A stretch of DNA of 64,000 bases from Leifsonia psychrotolerans (GCF_013410665.1 NZ_JACCFM010000001.1:2232001-2296000); one strand, 5' to 3'; positions 1 through 9,166 are shown, counted from the stretch's first letter. Translations and numbers: made by a program. Notes: a model not told the origin generated them from the sequence alone.

Positions 1-393
1 CGCGCCGTGGTCGTCGGCGACCTGAATGTCGGGCACCGCCGGCTCGACATCAAGAACTGGCGCGGCAACGTGAAGCGCGCCGGGTTTTTACCGGACGAAC
101 GCACGTATTTCGACCGCATTCTGGGCAGCGAAGACGATCCGGCCTACAACGCCGGAGCCGGCCTGGGCTGGGTCGATGTGGGCCGCAAATGGGCCGGCGA
201 CGTCGACGGCCCGTTCACCTGGTGGTCGTGGCGCGGCCAGGCCTTCACCAACGACACTGGCTGGCGCATCGACTATCAGCTGGCGACGCCCACGCTCGCG
301 GCATCCGTCACCAACTATGCCGTCGACCGGGCCTCCGCCTACGACGAGCGATGGTCGGACCATACGCCCGTCGTTGTCGACTACGCACTCTAA
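1..393 (+). CDS. xth: Exodeoxyribonuclease III, C-terminal part (5' end outside window)
   Basis: This is the 3' part of an open frame already running at base 1; about 130 codons are visible. The family removes nucleotides from 3' ends and cleaves at abasic sites in base-excision repair, in the cytoplasm. Visible family motifs are GDLNVG near the start, the DYQLATP segment and the terminal WSDHTPVVVDY, which hold the catalytic Asp/Asn and the Asp-His pair of the ExoIII/AP-endonuclease fold. The extent matches the last half of a typical 260-280 residue ExoIII. The stop lies 60 bp before trpS, a common actinobacterial neighbour, so the two may be co-transcribed. The start codon is upstream of the window. 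Confidence 0.9.
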   Translation, partial: RAVVVGDLNVGHRRLDIKNWRGNVKRAGFLPDERTYFDRILGSEDDPAYNAGAGLGWVDVGRKWAGDVDGPFTWWSWRGQAFTNDTGWRIDYQLATPTLAASVTNYAVDRASAYDERWSDHTPVVVDYAL

Positions 394-1458
<1,065 letters not shown>

Positions 1459-1460
1459 TC

Positions 1461-2030
1461 ATGCAGCCCGTTGAACTCGGTTCCCCGCTGCTCCAACTCG
1501 ACCAGCCGGTGTTGGCCGACGCCACACTGATGTACGAGTTCTGCCAAGATCCGGTCTTCGAGCGATTTTTGACCGTGCCATGGCCCTACAACAGCCGAGA
1601 TGCCGAGACCTTCATCAGTCTCGTCATTCCGAGCGGCTGGAAGTCTAACGACGAATACACCTGGGCGTTGCGAGCACCCCAGACGGGCGAATTCCTCGGC
1701 ATCATCGGCCTGCGACTGCCCAGCGGGTCGGTCGGCTTCTGGCTGGGTGCCCCACACCGGGGTCACGGCTATGTACCGGAAGCGCTGCGTCTCGTCGCCG
1801 ATTGGGCGTTCGAAAACGGCATCGTCTCGGCGATTCATTGGGAATGCCTGGTGGGCAACGCCGCTTCGGCCCGGGTCGCCCAGAAGGCCGGCTTCACCTT
1901 TGCGGGCGAAGCGCCGTCCATTGCGCCATATCGTGACGGGTCGCATCCGCAATCGTGGCAGGGCTGGCTCCACGCACCCGACGACCGGTCCATCCAGCCC
2001 GGTTGGCCGACGGAGGCGCTGAGCCGATGA
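1461..2030 (+). CDS. GNAT family N-acetyltransferase (RimJ/RimL-like)
   Basis: A 189-residue cytoplasmic acetyltransferase of the GNAT fold, using acetyl-CoA to acetylate an unknown amine. The acetyl-CoA pyrophosphate loop is visible in the stretch GAPHRGHGYVPEALR (R/Q-x-x-G-x-G/A type), followed by the typical 'ENG...WECLVGNAASARVAQKAGF' region of Rim-type enzymes that modify protein N-termini or small molecules. It starts 2 bp after trpS and its stop overlaps the ATG of the HAD gene (ATGA at 2027-2030), so translational coupling with both neighbours is likely. The substrate cannot be told from sequence. Confidence 0.88.
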   Translation: MQPVELGSPLLQLDQPVLADATLMYEFCQDPVFERFLTVPWPYNSRDAETFISLVIPSGWKSNDEYTWALRAPQTGEFLGIIGLRLPSGSVGFWLGAPHRGHGYVPEALRLVADWAFENGIVSAIHWECLVGNAASARVAQKAGFTFAGEAPSIAPYRDGSHPQSWQGWLHAPDDRSIQPGWPTEALSR

Positions 2031-2866
2031 TGGCCCCGGCCCTGCAGGTCGTGCTGTTCGATCTCGACGACACGCTGTTCGCGCACCGCCGGGCCGTTGC
2101 GGACGGCATCCTGCAGCACATGCATTCGACCGGTGGCGTGTTCGCGCAGGCCGAGCCCGCTGCCGCAATCACGCTGTGGAATTCTCTCGAAGAGCGGCAT
2201 TACCACTCCTACCTCGCGGGTCGACTCGACTTTCAGGGGCAGCGACGGGCTCGGGCGCGGGACTTCGCTGCGGCGCACGGTGTCGAGCTGGCTGAGGCCG
2301 ACGCGGGCGCGTGGTTCGACGCGTATTTTCTGCACTATCAAGAGAGCTGGACACTGCACGACGATGCTCTCCCCTGCCTCGATGCCCTGGCGGCAACCGG
2401 AATCCGCCTGGGTCTGATCACCAACGGCGACCTGGCCTTTCAGCGCCGCAAATTGCAGGCGACGGGGCTCGACAGCCGTTTCGAACACGTCGTCGCTTCG
2501 GGCGAACTGGGCGTTGCCAAGCCGGATCCCGCAATCTTCAGGCACACGTGCGCGCTCTTCGGAGTCGAGCCGGCCGCCGCGGCATACGTGGGCGATCGGC
2601 TGCGTACTGACGCGATCGGAGCCGCGCGGGCCGGCCTCACGGGGGTGTGGCTGAACCGTTATGCCGCTGCATCCGTCCGGGCAGTAGCGGATTCCATTGA
2701 GAGTGCAACCGCTGAGCTCGGCGCTGCAGCGCCGGGGGCTGCGGATGGGGCGCAGCAGGCACTCGACTCGGAGCAGGCCGCCGAGGCGAACGAGGCCGAG
2801 CAGGTTGGCGTCATTCGCATCGAGGGGCTGGCGGAGCTTCCATTCGCTCTCGGCCTGGCTCGCTAA
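2027..2866 (+). CDS. HAD-superfamily (subfamily IA) hydrolase
   Basis: Predicted phosphatase of the haloacid dehalogenase superfamily, cytoplasmic, substrate unknown. All four motifs are present: FDLDDTLF (nucleophile and general acid Asp) near residue 10, ITNGD (motif II), the Lys of KPDPAIF (motif III) and VGDRLRTDAIGA (motif IV). The frame is open further upstream, but the ATG at 2027 that overlaps the GNAT stop is preferred because it puts motif I at the usual distance from the N-terminus. The protein has about 279 residues. The last ~55 residues, after motif IV and the usual WLNR segment, are an Ala/Glu-rich tail beyond the HAD core. The poly-C tract lies about 75 bp after the stop. Confidence 0.88.
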   Translation: MMAPALQVVLFDLDDTLFAHRRAVADGILQHMHSTGGVFAQAEPAAAITLWNSLEERHYHSYLAGRLDFQGQRRARARDFAAAHGVELAEADAGAWFDAYFLHYQESWTLHDDALPCLDALAATGIRLGLITNGDLAFQRRKLQATGLDSRFEHVVASGELGVAKPDPAIFRHTCALFGVEPAAAAYVGDRLRTDAIGAARAGLTGVWLNRYAAASVRAVADSIESATAELGAAAPGAADGAQQALDSEQAAEANEAEQVGVIRIEGLAELPFALGLAR

Positions 2867-2941
2867 ACCAGCGCACCAACAGGCGCCCCTGCCTACCGCT
2901 CACCCTCGCCCGGCCGGGCTCGCTGACCAGGCGTACCAAAG

Positions 2942-2960
2942 CCCCCCCCCCCCCCCCCCC
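2942..2960. repeat. 19-base poly(C) homopolymer
   Basis: An uninterrupted run of 19 C residues lies in the 188 bp between the HAD gene and the first palindromic element. Tracts of this length are unstable by slipped-strand mispairing and are also error-prone in sequencing, so its exact length is uncertain. It is not inside a recognised gene or directly in front of a start codon on either strand, so no phase-variable target is evident. Confidence 0.85.
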
Positions 2961-3053
2961 GTTCTACCGGGCGCGCCTCTAGCCAGGCGCAACAGCAGTA
3001 CGCCCCGGCCACCAGAGTCCAGCTGCCAGCACCCAACACCCAACATCCGCACG

Positions 3054-3143
3054 CATAACTCCTGCAAATCTAATTCAAGCGACTCGAATGGCCGCAGAAT
3101 GCGGTCTCGCCGCGGAAGTTCGACGCTGTCTGCCGGAGTTATG
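3054..3143. repeat. Palindromic element, copy 1 (~90 bp)
   Basis: The left end reads CATAACTCCTGC (3054-3065) and the right end GCCGGAGTTATG (3132-3143), its reverse complement with one mismatch. The interior is not shared with copies 2 and 3. The right end overlaps the stop codon (TTA on the + strand, 3139-3141) of the AbiEi/DUF559-type gene, so the element terminus supplies the end of that reading frame. Confidence 0.65.
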
Positions 3144-4026
3144 AGCGACTGCTGCCGTCCCGGCACAGTGTGATCAGTTCGCTGATGGCACGGATCACTC
3201 CGTCCGGGTCGAACATGATGTCCTGATAGAGAACCCTGAGTGACACGTAACCGCGCTCAGCGAGCAGACGGTCTCGTGTGCGGTCGCGAACATGTTGCTC
3301 CCACGTCTTATGAAATCCGCGACTGTCGGCTTCGACCACGACGCACTTCTCAACCACAACGTCGACCCGTCCGACTCCACCGATCTGAACTTGGATCTCG
3401 CAGTTGAAGCCGGCGTCTCGGATCAGTTGTCGAAGGACGCTCTCTTGCCCCGCATCCGCGCGAGCATCAATCAGCGACCACAGTGCTCGATATTTTGCGG
3501 GCACATGGGCAAATATGACCGGTAGATCAGAGTGCGCAATAACATTCCCGTGTAGCGCGGTATCCAGCGCTGCAAGCGCAAAATTGCGCCGCTGACAGCG
3601 GATGATCTGCGCGAGGGTGTCTCGCGCGCCGATACAGAACTCGTTCCCCTCCATCGGGTCGATCAGCGGCCACCAGTGGAGCTGGACATCCTCGCGGGGC
3701 AGATCTGCCAATCGATGGCGGCGACTGCGAGGGCTCCTCAGCCGGGAGGCGTCCCGCTCAAGATGGACGTGAGTAGTTGCCGCGTCGAAGGCAAAGATTC
3801 CGAGTTCCACCGCTGCCGAAACGCATCCCAGCCGGCCACCGACACGAACTGCTTCGAGTGTATGGCGATCGGTGTCGGGCAACGCGTAATGATCACGTCG
3901 AACACGAATTAACGTACGAGCACGAACGGCGTGGGTAATTGCCCCAGCAGTGAGGCCATTCGCTAGAAGTTCAGAGCGCCGGTAGATGCGCTGCAAATCA
4001 GAACCGTGGTGAGGTGAGGTGTGCAT
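3139..4026 (-). CDS. AbiEi-like/DUF559 (PD-(D/E)XK nuclease-fold) protein
   Basis: A 295-residue protein of a type common in Actinobacteria. The N-terminal ~70 residues (RIYRRSELLANGLTAGAITHAV...) resemble the winged-helix region of AbiEi-type antitoxins. The C-terminal third has the Vsr-like DUF559 pattern: GGVGRVDVVVE, then VVVEADSRGFHKTWEQ and a YVSLRVLYQDI ending, which supplies Asp and Glu-x-Asp residues of a PD-(D/E)XK fold. No partner toxin gene is adjacent. The region is visibly richer in A/T than its neighbours, and the gene is bracketed by palindromic elements (3054-3143, 4110-4200, 4333-4423), suggesting acquisition as a unit. Nuclease activity is inferred from family only. The ATG at 4026 has no strong ribosome-binding site. 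Confidence 0.72.
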   Translation of the reverse strand: MHTSPHHGSDLQRIYRRSELLANGLTAGAITHAVRARTLIRVRRDHYALPDTDRHTLEAVRVGGRLGCVSAAVELGIFAFDAATTHVHLERDASRLRSPRSRRHRLADLPREDVQLHWWPLIDPMEGNEFCIGARDTLAQIIRCQRRNFALAALDTALHGNVIAHSDLPVIFAHVPAKYRALWSLIDARADAGQESVLRQLIRDAGFNCEIQVQIGGVGRVDVVVEKCVVVEADSRGFHKTWEQHVRDRTRDRLLAERGYVSLRVLYQDIMFDPDGVIRAISELITLCRDGSSRS

Positions 4027-4109
4027 ATCGCAGAGAATGTCCCTGCACGGCGGTCAATTTCGGGTACTCCGCCACTTCTGTGAGTTACTCCTCGTGCCGC
4101 GCGGCTGTG

Positions 4110-4200
4110 CATAACTCCTGCCCGACGAATCCGTGAGGCACGTGCCACCCCACGCCGACGCCGTTCTACTGCAATGGATCCGGAAATTGCAGGAGTTGTG
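4110..4200. repeat. Palindromic element, copy 2 (~91 bp)
   Basis: The left end is CATAACTCCTGC (4110-4121) and the right end GCAGGAGTTGTG (4189-4200), complementary with one mismatch. It shares with copy 3 the interior block CGTGCCACCCCACGCCGACG (4141-4160) and similar spacing, so copies 2 and 3 belong to one family. Confidence 0.75.
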
Positions 4201-4260
4201 GTCGCTGGCTGCATCGGCGGTGGTCACTCGGCGAGTGAATCGGTGGCAGGTCAGCGAGTG

Positions 4261-4294
4261 CAGCGGCAGCGGCAGCGGCAGCGGCAGCGGCAGC
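4261..4294. repeat. Hexanucleotide tandem repeat (CAGCGG)5 + CAGC
   Basis: Five perfect copies of CAGCGG plus a partial copy lie between palindromic elements 2 and 3. It is non-coding on both strands as far as can be seen. Confidence 0.85.
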
Positions 4295-4332
4295 TAGTAC
4301 ATCGAGCCATCGGCCACGGCCGGCACCCCACC

Positions 4333-4423
4333 CACAACTCCTGCAGAAAGTAGCCGTCGGGCGCGTGCCACCCCACGCCGACGCAGTTCCACTGCTGCGG
4401 CTCCGAAAGATGCAGGAGCTATG
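4333..4423. repeat. Palindromic element, copy 3 (~91 bp)
   Basis: The left end is CACAACTCCTGC (4333-4344) and the right end GCAGGAGCTATG (4412-4423). The interior repeats the CGTGCCACCCCACGCCGACG block of copy 2 at 4364-4383. Copies 2 and 3 have the same length, and their ends are inverted repeats of the same 12-mer. Confidence 0.75.
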
Positions 4424-4451
4424 GTCGGCTGCCGCCGGTGGTGCTGGTGGT

Positions 4452-4504
4452 TAGGCGGCACGTGCGGCTGGTAGGCGGCACGTGTCGCGGGTAGGCGGCA
4501 CGTG
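4452..4504. repeat. Three direct repeats of TAGGCGGCACGTG at 20 bp spacing
   Basis: Exact copies occur at 4452-4464, 4472-4484 and 4492-4504, each containing the palindrome CACGTG. The even 20 bp spacing (about two helical turns) would suit cooperative protein binding. However, the site lies downstream of glpK and 426 bp upstream of the AbiEi/DUF559-type gene, so a regulatory role is only a guess. Confidence 0.6.
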
Positions 4505-4586
4505 CGGCCGCGGTCGGCACGTTCGGCGGTGCCTTAGGCGCCGAGAGCAGCGGCGGGCCGGTCAGCGACGCCTGCGTCGTTCGGCG

Positions 4587-6122
4587 CTATTTCACGTCGT
4601 CGTCGACCCAGTCCATCGACTTCGTGACGGCCTTCTTCCAACTGCGCAACAGGCGGTCACGCTCGTCCGCCTGCATGTTCGGCTCCCAGCGCGCGTCTTC
4701 CTGCCAGTTAGCACGCAGCTCGTCGAGGCCATTCCAGAAGCCGACCGCGAGGCCTGCGGCATAGGCGGCACCGAGGGCCGTCGTCTCAGCAACCACCGGG
4801 CGAACGACGGGGACATCCAGGATGTCGGCCTGGAACTGAAGCAACAGATTGTTCGCTGTCGCACCTCCATCGACCTTCAGCTCGGTGAGCGGAACCCCGG
4901 CGTCGGCGTTCACAGCGTCGAGCACTTCACGGGTCTGGAAGGCGATCGATTCGAGCGCCGCCCGGGCAATGTGCGCCTTGTTCACAAAACGGGTGACGCC
5001 AACGAGCGCACCCCGGGCATCCGCTCGCCAGTACGGCGCGAACAGACCCGAGAAGGCGGGAACGAAGTACGCACCGCCATTATCGTCAACCGAGGCAGCC
5101 AGCGCCTCGATCTCATTCGCGGACTCGATCATGCCGAGGTTGTCACGCAACCATTGGATCAATGACCCAGTCACCGCGATCGAGCCTTCGAGCGCATAGT
5201 GCACCGGGGCATCACCCAGTTTGTAGCCGACCGTGGTGAGCAGTCCGTTCGAGGAGTGCACAATGTCCTCACCCGTGTTGAAGATCAAGAAGTTTCCCGT
5301 GCCGTAGGTGTTCTTGGCCTCACCCTGATCGAACGCGGCCTGGCCGAACGTCGCAGCTTGTTGGTCACCGAGAATTCCGGCCACTGGCACCTCGCGCAGC
5401 AGGCTGTGCTCGCCCACGGTGCCGTAGACCTCGGAGGAAGACCTGATCTCAGGCAGCATCGACCGGGGCACGTCGAACGCAGCCAAGATCTCGTCGTCCC
5501 ACTGCAGAGTTGTCAGATCCATGAACAGAGTTCGGCTGGCGTTGGTCACATCGGTGGCATGCACGCCGCCGTCAACACCACCGGTCAGATTCCACAGGAC
5601 CCAGGAATCGGTCGTGCCGAAATAGAGATCGCCCGCATCGGCCGCCTCGCGAACCCCCGTGACGTTTTCGAGAATCCAGACGATTTTTGTGCCAGAAAAG
5701 TAGGTGGCCAACGGCAGACCAACCTGCTTCTTGAAACGATCGACACCACCCTCGGCGGCCAGTCGGTCGACAATCGGCTGCGTGCGCGTGTCTTGCCAGA
5801 CGATTGCGTTGTAGACGGGCTCACCCGTTTTCTTGTTCCAGACCACTGCAGTCTCGCGCTGGTTCGTGATCCCGACGGAGGCGATGTCGTGCCGGGTCAA
5901 GTTCGCCTTCGACAGGGCCTGGCCAATCGCTTCGCGGACGTTGTTCCAGATTTCTGTGGGGTTGTGTTCCACCCAGCCGGCCTGCGGGAAAATTTGTTTG
6001 TGCTCGAGCTGACCGACCGAAATAACCGAGCCGGCCTTGTCAAAAATGATCGCCCGGGAACTCGTCGTGCCCTGATCGATCGCGAGGATGTATTGGGCCT
6101 CAACGGCGCTGTGTGTGTTCAT
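4587..6122 (-). CDS. glpK: Glycerol kinase
   Basis: Phosphorylates glycerol to glycerol 3-phosphate with ATP, in the cytoplasm. It belongs to the FGGY carbohydrate kinase family, about 511 residues with the start used here. Visible motifs: the phosphate-1 loop [15 protein letters not shown] at the N-terminus, [14 protein letters not shown] and the IVWQDTRT segment of the glycerol site, [10 protein letters not shown], and the C-terminal [18 protein letters not shown] signature. The frame extends upstream to 6164, but the ATG at 6122 is chosen because AAAGGA sits 9 bases before it and the FGGY domain begins 12 residues later. It lies downstream of glpD on the same strand, with a separate palindromic operator candidate in between. 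Confidence 0.97.
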   Translation of the reverse strand: MNTHSAVEAQYILAIDQGTTSSRAIIFDKAGSVISVGQLEHKQIFPQAGWVEHNPTEIWNNVREAIGQALSKANLTRHDIASVGITNQRETAVVWNKKTGEPVYNAIVWQDTRTQPIVDRLAAEGGVDRFKKQVGLPLATYFSGTKIVWILENVTGVREAADAGDLYFGTTDSWVLWNLTGGVDGGVHATDVTNASRTLFMDLTTLQWDDEILAAFDVPRSMLPEIRSSSEVYGTVGEHSLLREVPVAGILGDQQAATFGQAAFDQGEAKNTYGTGNFLIFNTGEDIVHSSNGLLTTVGYKLGDAPVHYALEGSIAVTGSLIQWLRDNLGMIESANEIEALAASVDDNGGAYFVPAFSGLFAPYWRADARGALVGVTRFVNKAHIARAALESIAFQTREVLDAVNADAGVPLTELKVDGGATANNLLLQFQADILDVPVVRPVVAETTALGAAYAAGLAVGFWNGLDELRANWQEDARWEPNMQADERDRLLRSWKKAVTKSMDWVDDDVK

Positions 6123-6216
6123 GCCCACGTGTCCTTTCGATGCTGAAAGAGTGCTACTCACCACCGAGCAACATATTGAACCCTAGCGATTCACTCACCA
6201 GCAGAAGCCGGTAGCG

Positions 6217-6234
6217 ACTGCACGTCCGTGCAGT
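6217..6234. promoter_or_regulatory. Palindrome ACTGCACG-TC-CGTGCAGT upstream of glpK (candidate operator)
   Basis: Perfect 8 bp inverted repeat with a 2 bp centre; its core is GCAC-GTCC-GTGC (6220-6231). On the - strand it follows a TTGAAA hexamer (6234-6239), so it would overlap the -35/-10 spacer of a glpK promoter. The same GCAC-N4-GTGC pattern recurs in the glpD/regulator intergenic region (8083-8094), which favours an operator over a chance hairpin. It could also act as a weak hairpin after glpD, 10 bp beyond that stop. Confidence 0.55.
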
Positions 6235-6244
6235 TTCAACGGTT

Positions 6245-7987
6245 TCACGCCGACGCGAATAGGCCATCCGCTCTGCTGCCGAGCTCAACGCCGTGAGCCT
6301 CACTCAGTTCCTGTGCCGCGGCCTCGATTTCGTCGCGACGGCGCTCGTCGCTCCAGCCCAGCACGGGGGCGACCAGCGTTGCCAGCTCGGTGAGAAGGTC
6401 ACGGTTCAGACCTCCGACGAAGGCCAGGCTCGTGCGGCGCAACAGCACATCGATGAGATGCACGACGGATTCCGTCGTCGCCAGATATTCGATCTCACGA
6501 CGCGAATAGTCGACGTTGTGCTGCAACGGCGCATCAGGACCCTCGATCATGAAGTCGATCAGATCGGCGGCTCGGGTTCCGTAGCGGGCCAGGAGTTGTG
6601 CGGCACGGTGCGCACCCACCTCGTCGCCGTGGGCGGCGACCCAGACGCGGTGCGCGGCATCCGTCGTGGGGAAATCACGCCCGCCACCGATGGCGAGTCC
6701 CTCGGTCGAGACGACTCGCTGCGTGTCGAGGAGGTTCAGGATGTCATTGCTCAGGTGCTCGGCGAGGGCGCGGAACGTGGTCCATTTGCCGCCGACGAGG
6801 CTGAGTAGTGTGCCCGGGCGCGCACCCAAGGGGCGAGACTCAATGCGGTAGTCACGGGAGACGAAGCCGGGGACCTCGTCGTCGTGACGGGGCAACGGAC
6901 GCACACCGGCGAAGCGGTAGACGATGTCGGAGCGGTCGACGGTCACGGCTGGGAAGACATGCTTCACGAGCTCGAAGAAGTAGTCGACCTCGGCGTCTGT
7001 GCACCGGATCGGCTGGGTCATGTCGTGCTCGAGGTCAGTCGTTCCGACGAGCACTCGACCCTTCAGCGGATAGATCAGCACGATACGGCCGTCGCTGTGC
7101 TCGAAGAAGATCTCGCGGCCGCCGGTGGCCGCCAACAAAGCGGGGTTATCGAGCACCACGTGAGATCCCTTGGTACCGCCCATGAACGTGCTGGCTTCAC
7201 CGAGGGCCTGGTTCGTGAGGTCGGTCCAGGGTCCGGAGGTATTGACGACGACATCGGCGGCAAAGCTGAACTCGGTGCCGGTGACGGTGTCGCGCAGGCG
7301 CACCCCGTCGGCATCCATTCCGATCGCTTCGACGTAGTTGGCGGCACGGGCGTGCGGCCCGGCGTCGAGACCGTCACGCAGCACGTCGAGGGCGAGGCGC
7401 TCGGGGTCATGCATCGAGGCGTCGTAGTAGGTGGCCGTGTATTTGAGCGCTGGATTCAGCTCGGGAAGCTGGGCGAGCGACTTCTTCACCCCACGGAATT
7501 CATGGCGCGGAACGGTGCCCCCGTCGCGCGAGAACGAGTCGTAGAGTGAAAGTCCCAGCTTGATCAGCAGCGCGCCGCGCTCCTGCGGCTTGCCCTGCTT
7601 GTGGGTGAGAAAGCGCAGCGGGGCCGAGAGCACACCCGAGAACGTCGAGAAGATCGGCACCGTCGTCTTCAGTGGCTTCACGTAGTGCGGCGCGATCTTC
7701 AGAAGACCGTTGCGTTCTTCGACGGATTCCTTGACCAGGCGGAACTCGCCGTTTTCGAGGTAACGGATGCCACCGTGAATCATGTGCGAGGAGGCCGCCG
7801 ACGCGCCCGAGACGTAGTCGCCACGGTCGACGATCGCCACGTCGACGCCCTGCAGGGCGAGATCTCGAAACGTCGCAATGCCGTTGATTCCGGCGCCGAT
7901 GATGAGTACCGAACCGGACGGGCGGGTGCTGAGGCTGTTCACGTTGGAACGGGGTGCGGCCGTGGGCGCTGGCGATTGTGCGGTCAT
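6245..7987 (-). CDS. glpD: Glycerol-3-phosphate dehydrogenase (FAD-dependent, aerobic)
   Basis: Oxidises glycerol 3-phosphate to dihydroxyacetone phosphate and passes electrons to the quinone pool at the membrane. The 580-residue length fits the GlpD family. The N-terminal FAD-binding Rossmann motif GAGINGIATFRDLALQG is at about residues 31-47, followed by the DYVSGASAASSHMIHGGIRYLENGEF region typical of the DAO fold (GGIRYLE). The C-terminal ~130 residues form the DAO_C-type cap (RYGTRAADLIDF...). The start is supported by GAAGGA upstream of the ATG. It precedes glpK and is divergent from a SorC-family regulator. Confidence 0.96.
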   Translation of the reverse strand: MTAQSPAPTAAPRSNVNSLSTRPSGSVLIIGAGINGIATFRDLALQGVDVAIVDRGDYVSGASAASSHMIHGGIRYLENGEFRLVKESVEERNGLLKIAPHYVKPLKTTVPIFSTFSGVLSAPLRFLTHKQGKPQERGALLIKLGLSLYDSFSRDGGTVPRHEFRGVKKSLAQLPELNPALKYTATYYDASMHDPERLALDVLRDGLDAGPHARAANYVEAIGMDADGVRLRDTVTGTEFSFAADVVVNTSGPWTDLTNQALGEASTFMGGTKGSHVVLDNPALLAATGGREIFFEHSDGRIVLIYPLKGRVLVGTTDLEHDMTQPIRCTDAEVDYFFELVKHVFPAVTVDRSDIVYRFAGVRPLPRHDDEVPGFVSRDYRIESRPLGARPGTLLSLVGGKWTTFRALAEHLSNDILNLLDTQRVVSTEGLAIGGGRDFPTTDAAHRVWVAAHGDEVGAHRAAQLLARYGTRAADLIDFMIEGPDAPLQHNVDYSRREIEYLATTESVVHLIDVLLRRTSLAFVGGLNRDLLTELATLVAPVLGWSDERRRDEIEAAAQELSEAHGVELGSRADGLFASA

Positions 7988-8046
7988 GCTCTGTCCTTCA
8001 CTCAGTGGGCCCTGACTGCGCAGAGAGCGTCGTCACGAGCATCTCC

Positions 8047-8094
8047 ATCCTGAGTGGTTCGACACATTCTTTCAACCTGCCCGCACATACGTGC
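8047..8094 (-). promoter_or_regulatory. Candidate glpD promoter and GCAC-N4-GTGC operator
   Basis: Reading toward glpD, TTGAAA (8070-8075) and CAGGAT (8047-8052) are separated by 17 bp, a plausible sigma-70-type promoter. GCAC-ATAC-GTGC (8083-8094) lies just upstream of it and 12 bp before the regulator's ATG, so the same site would cover the regulator's own promoter. The half-sites match those upstream of glpK. Binding by the adjacent SorC-family protein is inference. Confidence 0.5.
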
Positions 8095-8105
8095 ACAATA
8101 GGTTC

Positions 8106-9089
8106 ATGGCCGATTTAACTCACCCACGCTTCGATAAGACAGGCGAGGCGCTGCGCGCTGCCCATCTGTATTACATGCAAGACCTCACGATGGACGCCAT
8201 CGCCAGCGAACTGCACACCTCACGCTCGTCGGTCTCGCGACTGCTCAGTCAGGCCCGAGCGAGTGGGCTGGTCGATATCCAGATCCGCTCCCCCCTCGAC
8301 ATTCCCGCCCGATTGGAGGGCGACATTCTGGCGCGGTTTGGCGTTCAGGCGCACGTTGTACCCGTGCCGGATCAAGTCAGCGACGTCGACCGCTTGAACA
8401 GAGTTGGCCTCTCTGCTGCACGAATTCTCGGGCAGTTTTTTGACTCGAACATGTCGATGGGGATCGCCTGGGGTTCGACGGTGCGAGCCATTTCGCTGCA
8501 CCTCCTGCCCAAGCAAACTCACAACTCTCAAATCGTGCAGTTGAATGGCGCTGGGAATACGCGTACGACGGGGCTTGCCTACGCGAGTGAGATCCTGCGC
8601 CGATTCGGCGAAGCCTACGAAGCCCATGTGCAACAGTTTCCGGTTCCCGCCTTCTTCGACGACCCCGACACCAAGACCGCCATGTGGCGAGAGCGCAGCA
8701 CCCAACGGTTGCTCGAGTTGCAGTCCCGAATGGACGTGGTTCTCTTCGGTCTCGGCTCACCCTTTTCTGAGATTCCGAGCCACGTTTACAGCGGCGGCTA
8801 CCTGGACGCTGCCGACTATGATCAGCTGGCTCGCGAGGGTGCCGTCGGGGACGTGGCCACGGTGTTCTTCCGTGGTGACGGCTCAACCGACGGCGTGACA
8901 GTGAACGCCCGGTCCACCGGACCTGCATTCGAGGTGCTGCGTCGCACCCCCCGGCGCATCTGCGTCGCCTCGGGGGCGGCGAAGGTGTCAAGCCTGCAGG
9001 GCGCGCTCGCGGCCGGCCTGGTGACAGACCTGATCCTCGATGAAGGAACCGCGCGCGCGTTGCTTCAGGCCGCCGCCGGCACGAACTGA
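8106..9089 (+). CDS. SorC/DeoR-type sugar-binding transcriptional regulator
   Basis: A 327-residue DNA-binding protein. The N-terminal helix-turn-helix (DLTMDAIASELHTSRSSVSRLLSQA, about residues 24-48) is followed by the SorC-type effector domain, with the family features GIAWGSTVRAISLHL and GLGSPF. Such proteins sense phosphorylated sugars or polyols. Its position divergent from glpD suggests it controls glycerol use, perhaps sensing glycerol 3-phosphate or DHAP; this is inferred from context. The frame is open from a GTG at 8091, but the ATG at 8106 is preferred because 8091 lies inside the candidate operator. There is no obvious ribosome-binding site, so the transcript may be leaderless. 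Confidence 0.88.
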   Translation: MADLTHPRFDKTGEALRAAHLYYMQDLTMDAIASELHTSRSSVSRLLSQARASGLVDIQIRSPLDIPARLEGDILARFGVQAHVVPVPDQVSDVDRLNRVGLSAARILGQFFDSNMSMGIAWGSTVRAISLHLLPKQTHNSQIVQLNGAGNTRTTGLAYASEILRRFGEAYEAHVQQFPVPAFFDDPDTKTAMWRERSTQRLLELQSRMDVVLFGLGSPFSEIPSHVYSGGYLDAADYDQLAREGAVGDVATVFFRGDGSTDGVTVNARSTGPAFEVLRRTPRRICVASGAAKVSSLQGALAAGLVTDLILDEGTARALLQAAAGTN

Positions 9090-9124
9090 GTGCGGCGAAA
9101 CAACGGGTTCCGGCCGAGGAATTA

Positions 9125-9153
9125 TTCGTGCCGCCTCACCGTTGACCTAAGAT
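9125..9153 (+). promoter_or_regulatory. Candidate promoter of the riboflavin operon
   Basis: TTCGTG (9125-9130) and TAAGAT (9148-9153) are separated by 17 bp, placing transcription start just before the FMN riboswitch. The -35 match is weak; the -10 is good. Confidence 0.4.
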
Positions 9154-9166
9154 CAGAAGTAAGAAA

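Larger units (their letters stand above)
4027..4586. other. 560 bp non-coding stretch with several repeat types
   Basis: No plausible gene was found between the AbiEi/DUF559-type gene and glpK, both on the - strand. The stretch holds two palindromic elements (4110-4200 and 4333-4423), a hexanucleotide tandem repeat (4261-4294) and three spaced copies of TAGGCGGCACGTG (4452-4504). An open frame on the + strand from about 4482 exists only because it runs antisense through glpK. Confidence 0.7.

Noticed and set aside
4482..5165. 227-codon + strand frame starting in the repeat-rich gap
   Set aside because: Mostly antisense to glpK, with no recognisable domain or ribosome-binding site.
8091..8105. 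GTG at 8091 as start of the SorC-family regulator
   Set aside because: It lies inside the GCAC-N4-GTGC palindrome, and the ATG at 8106 gives a normal N-terminus.
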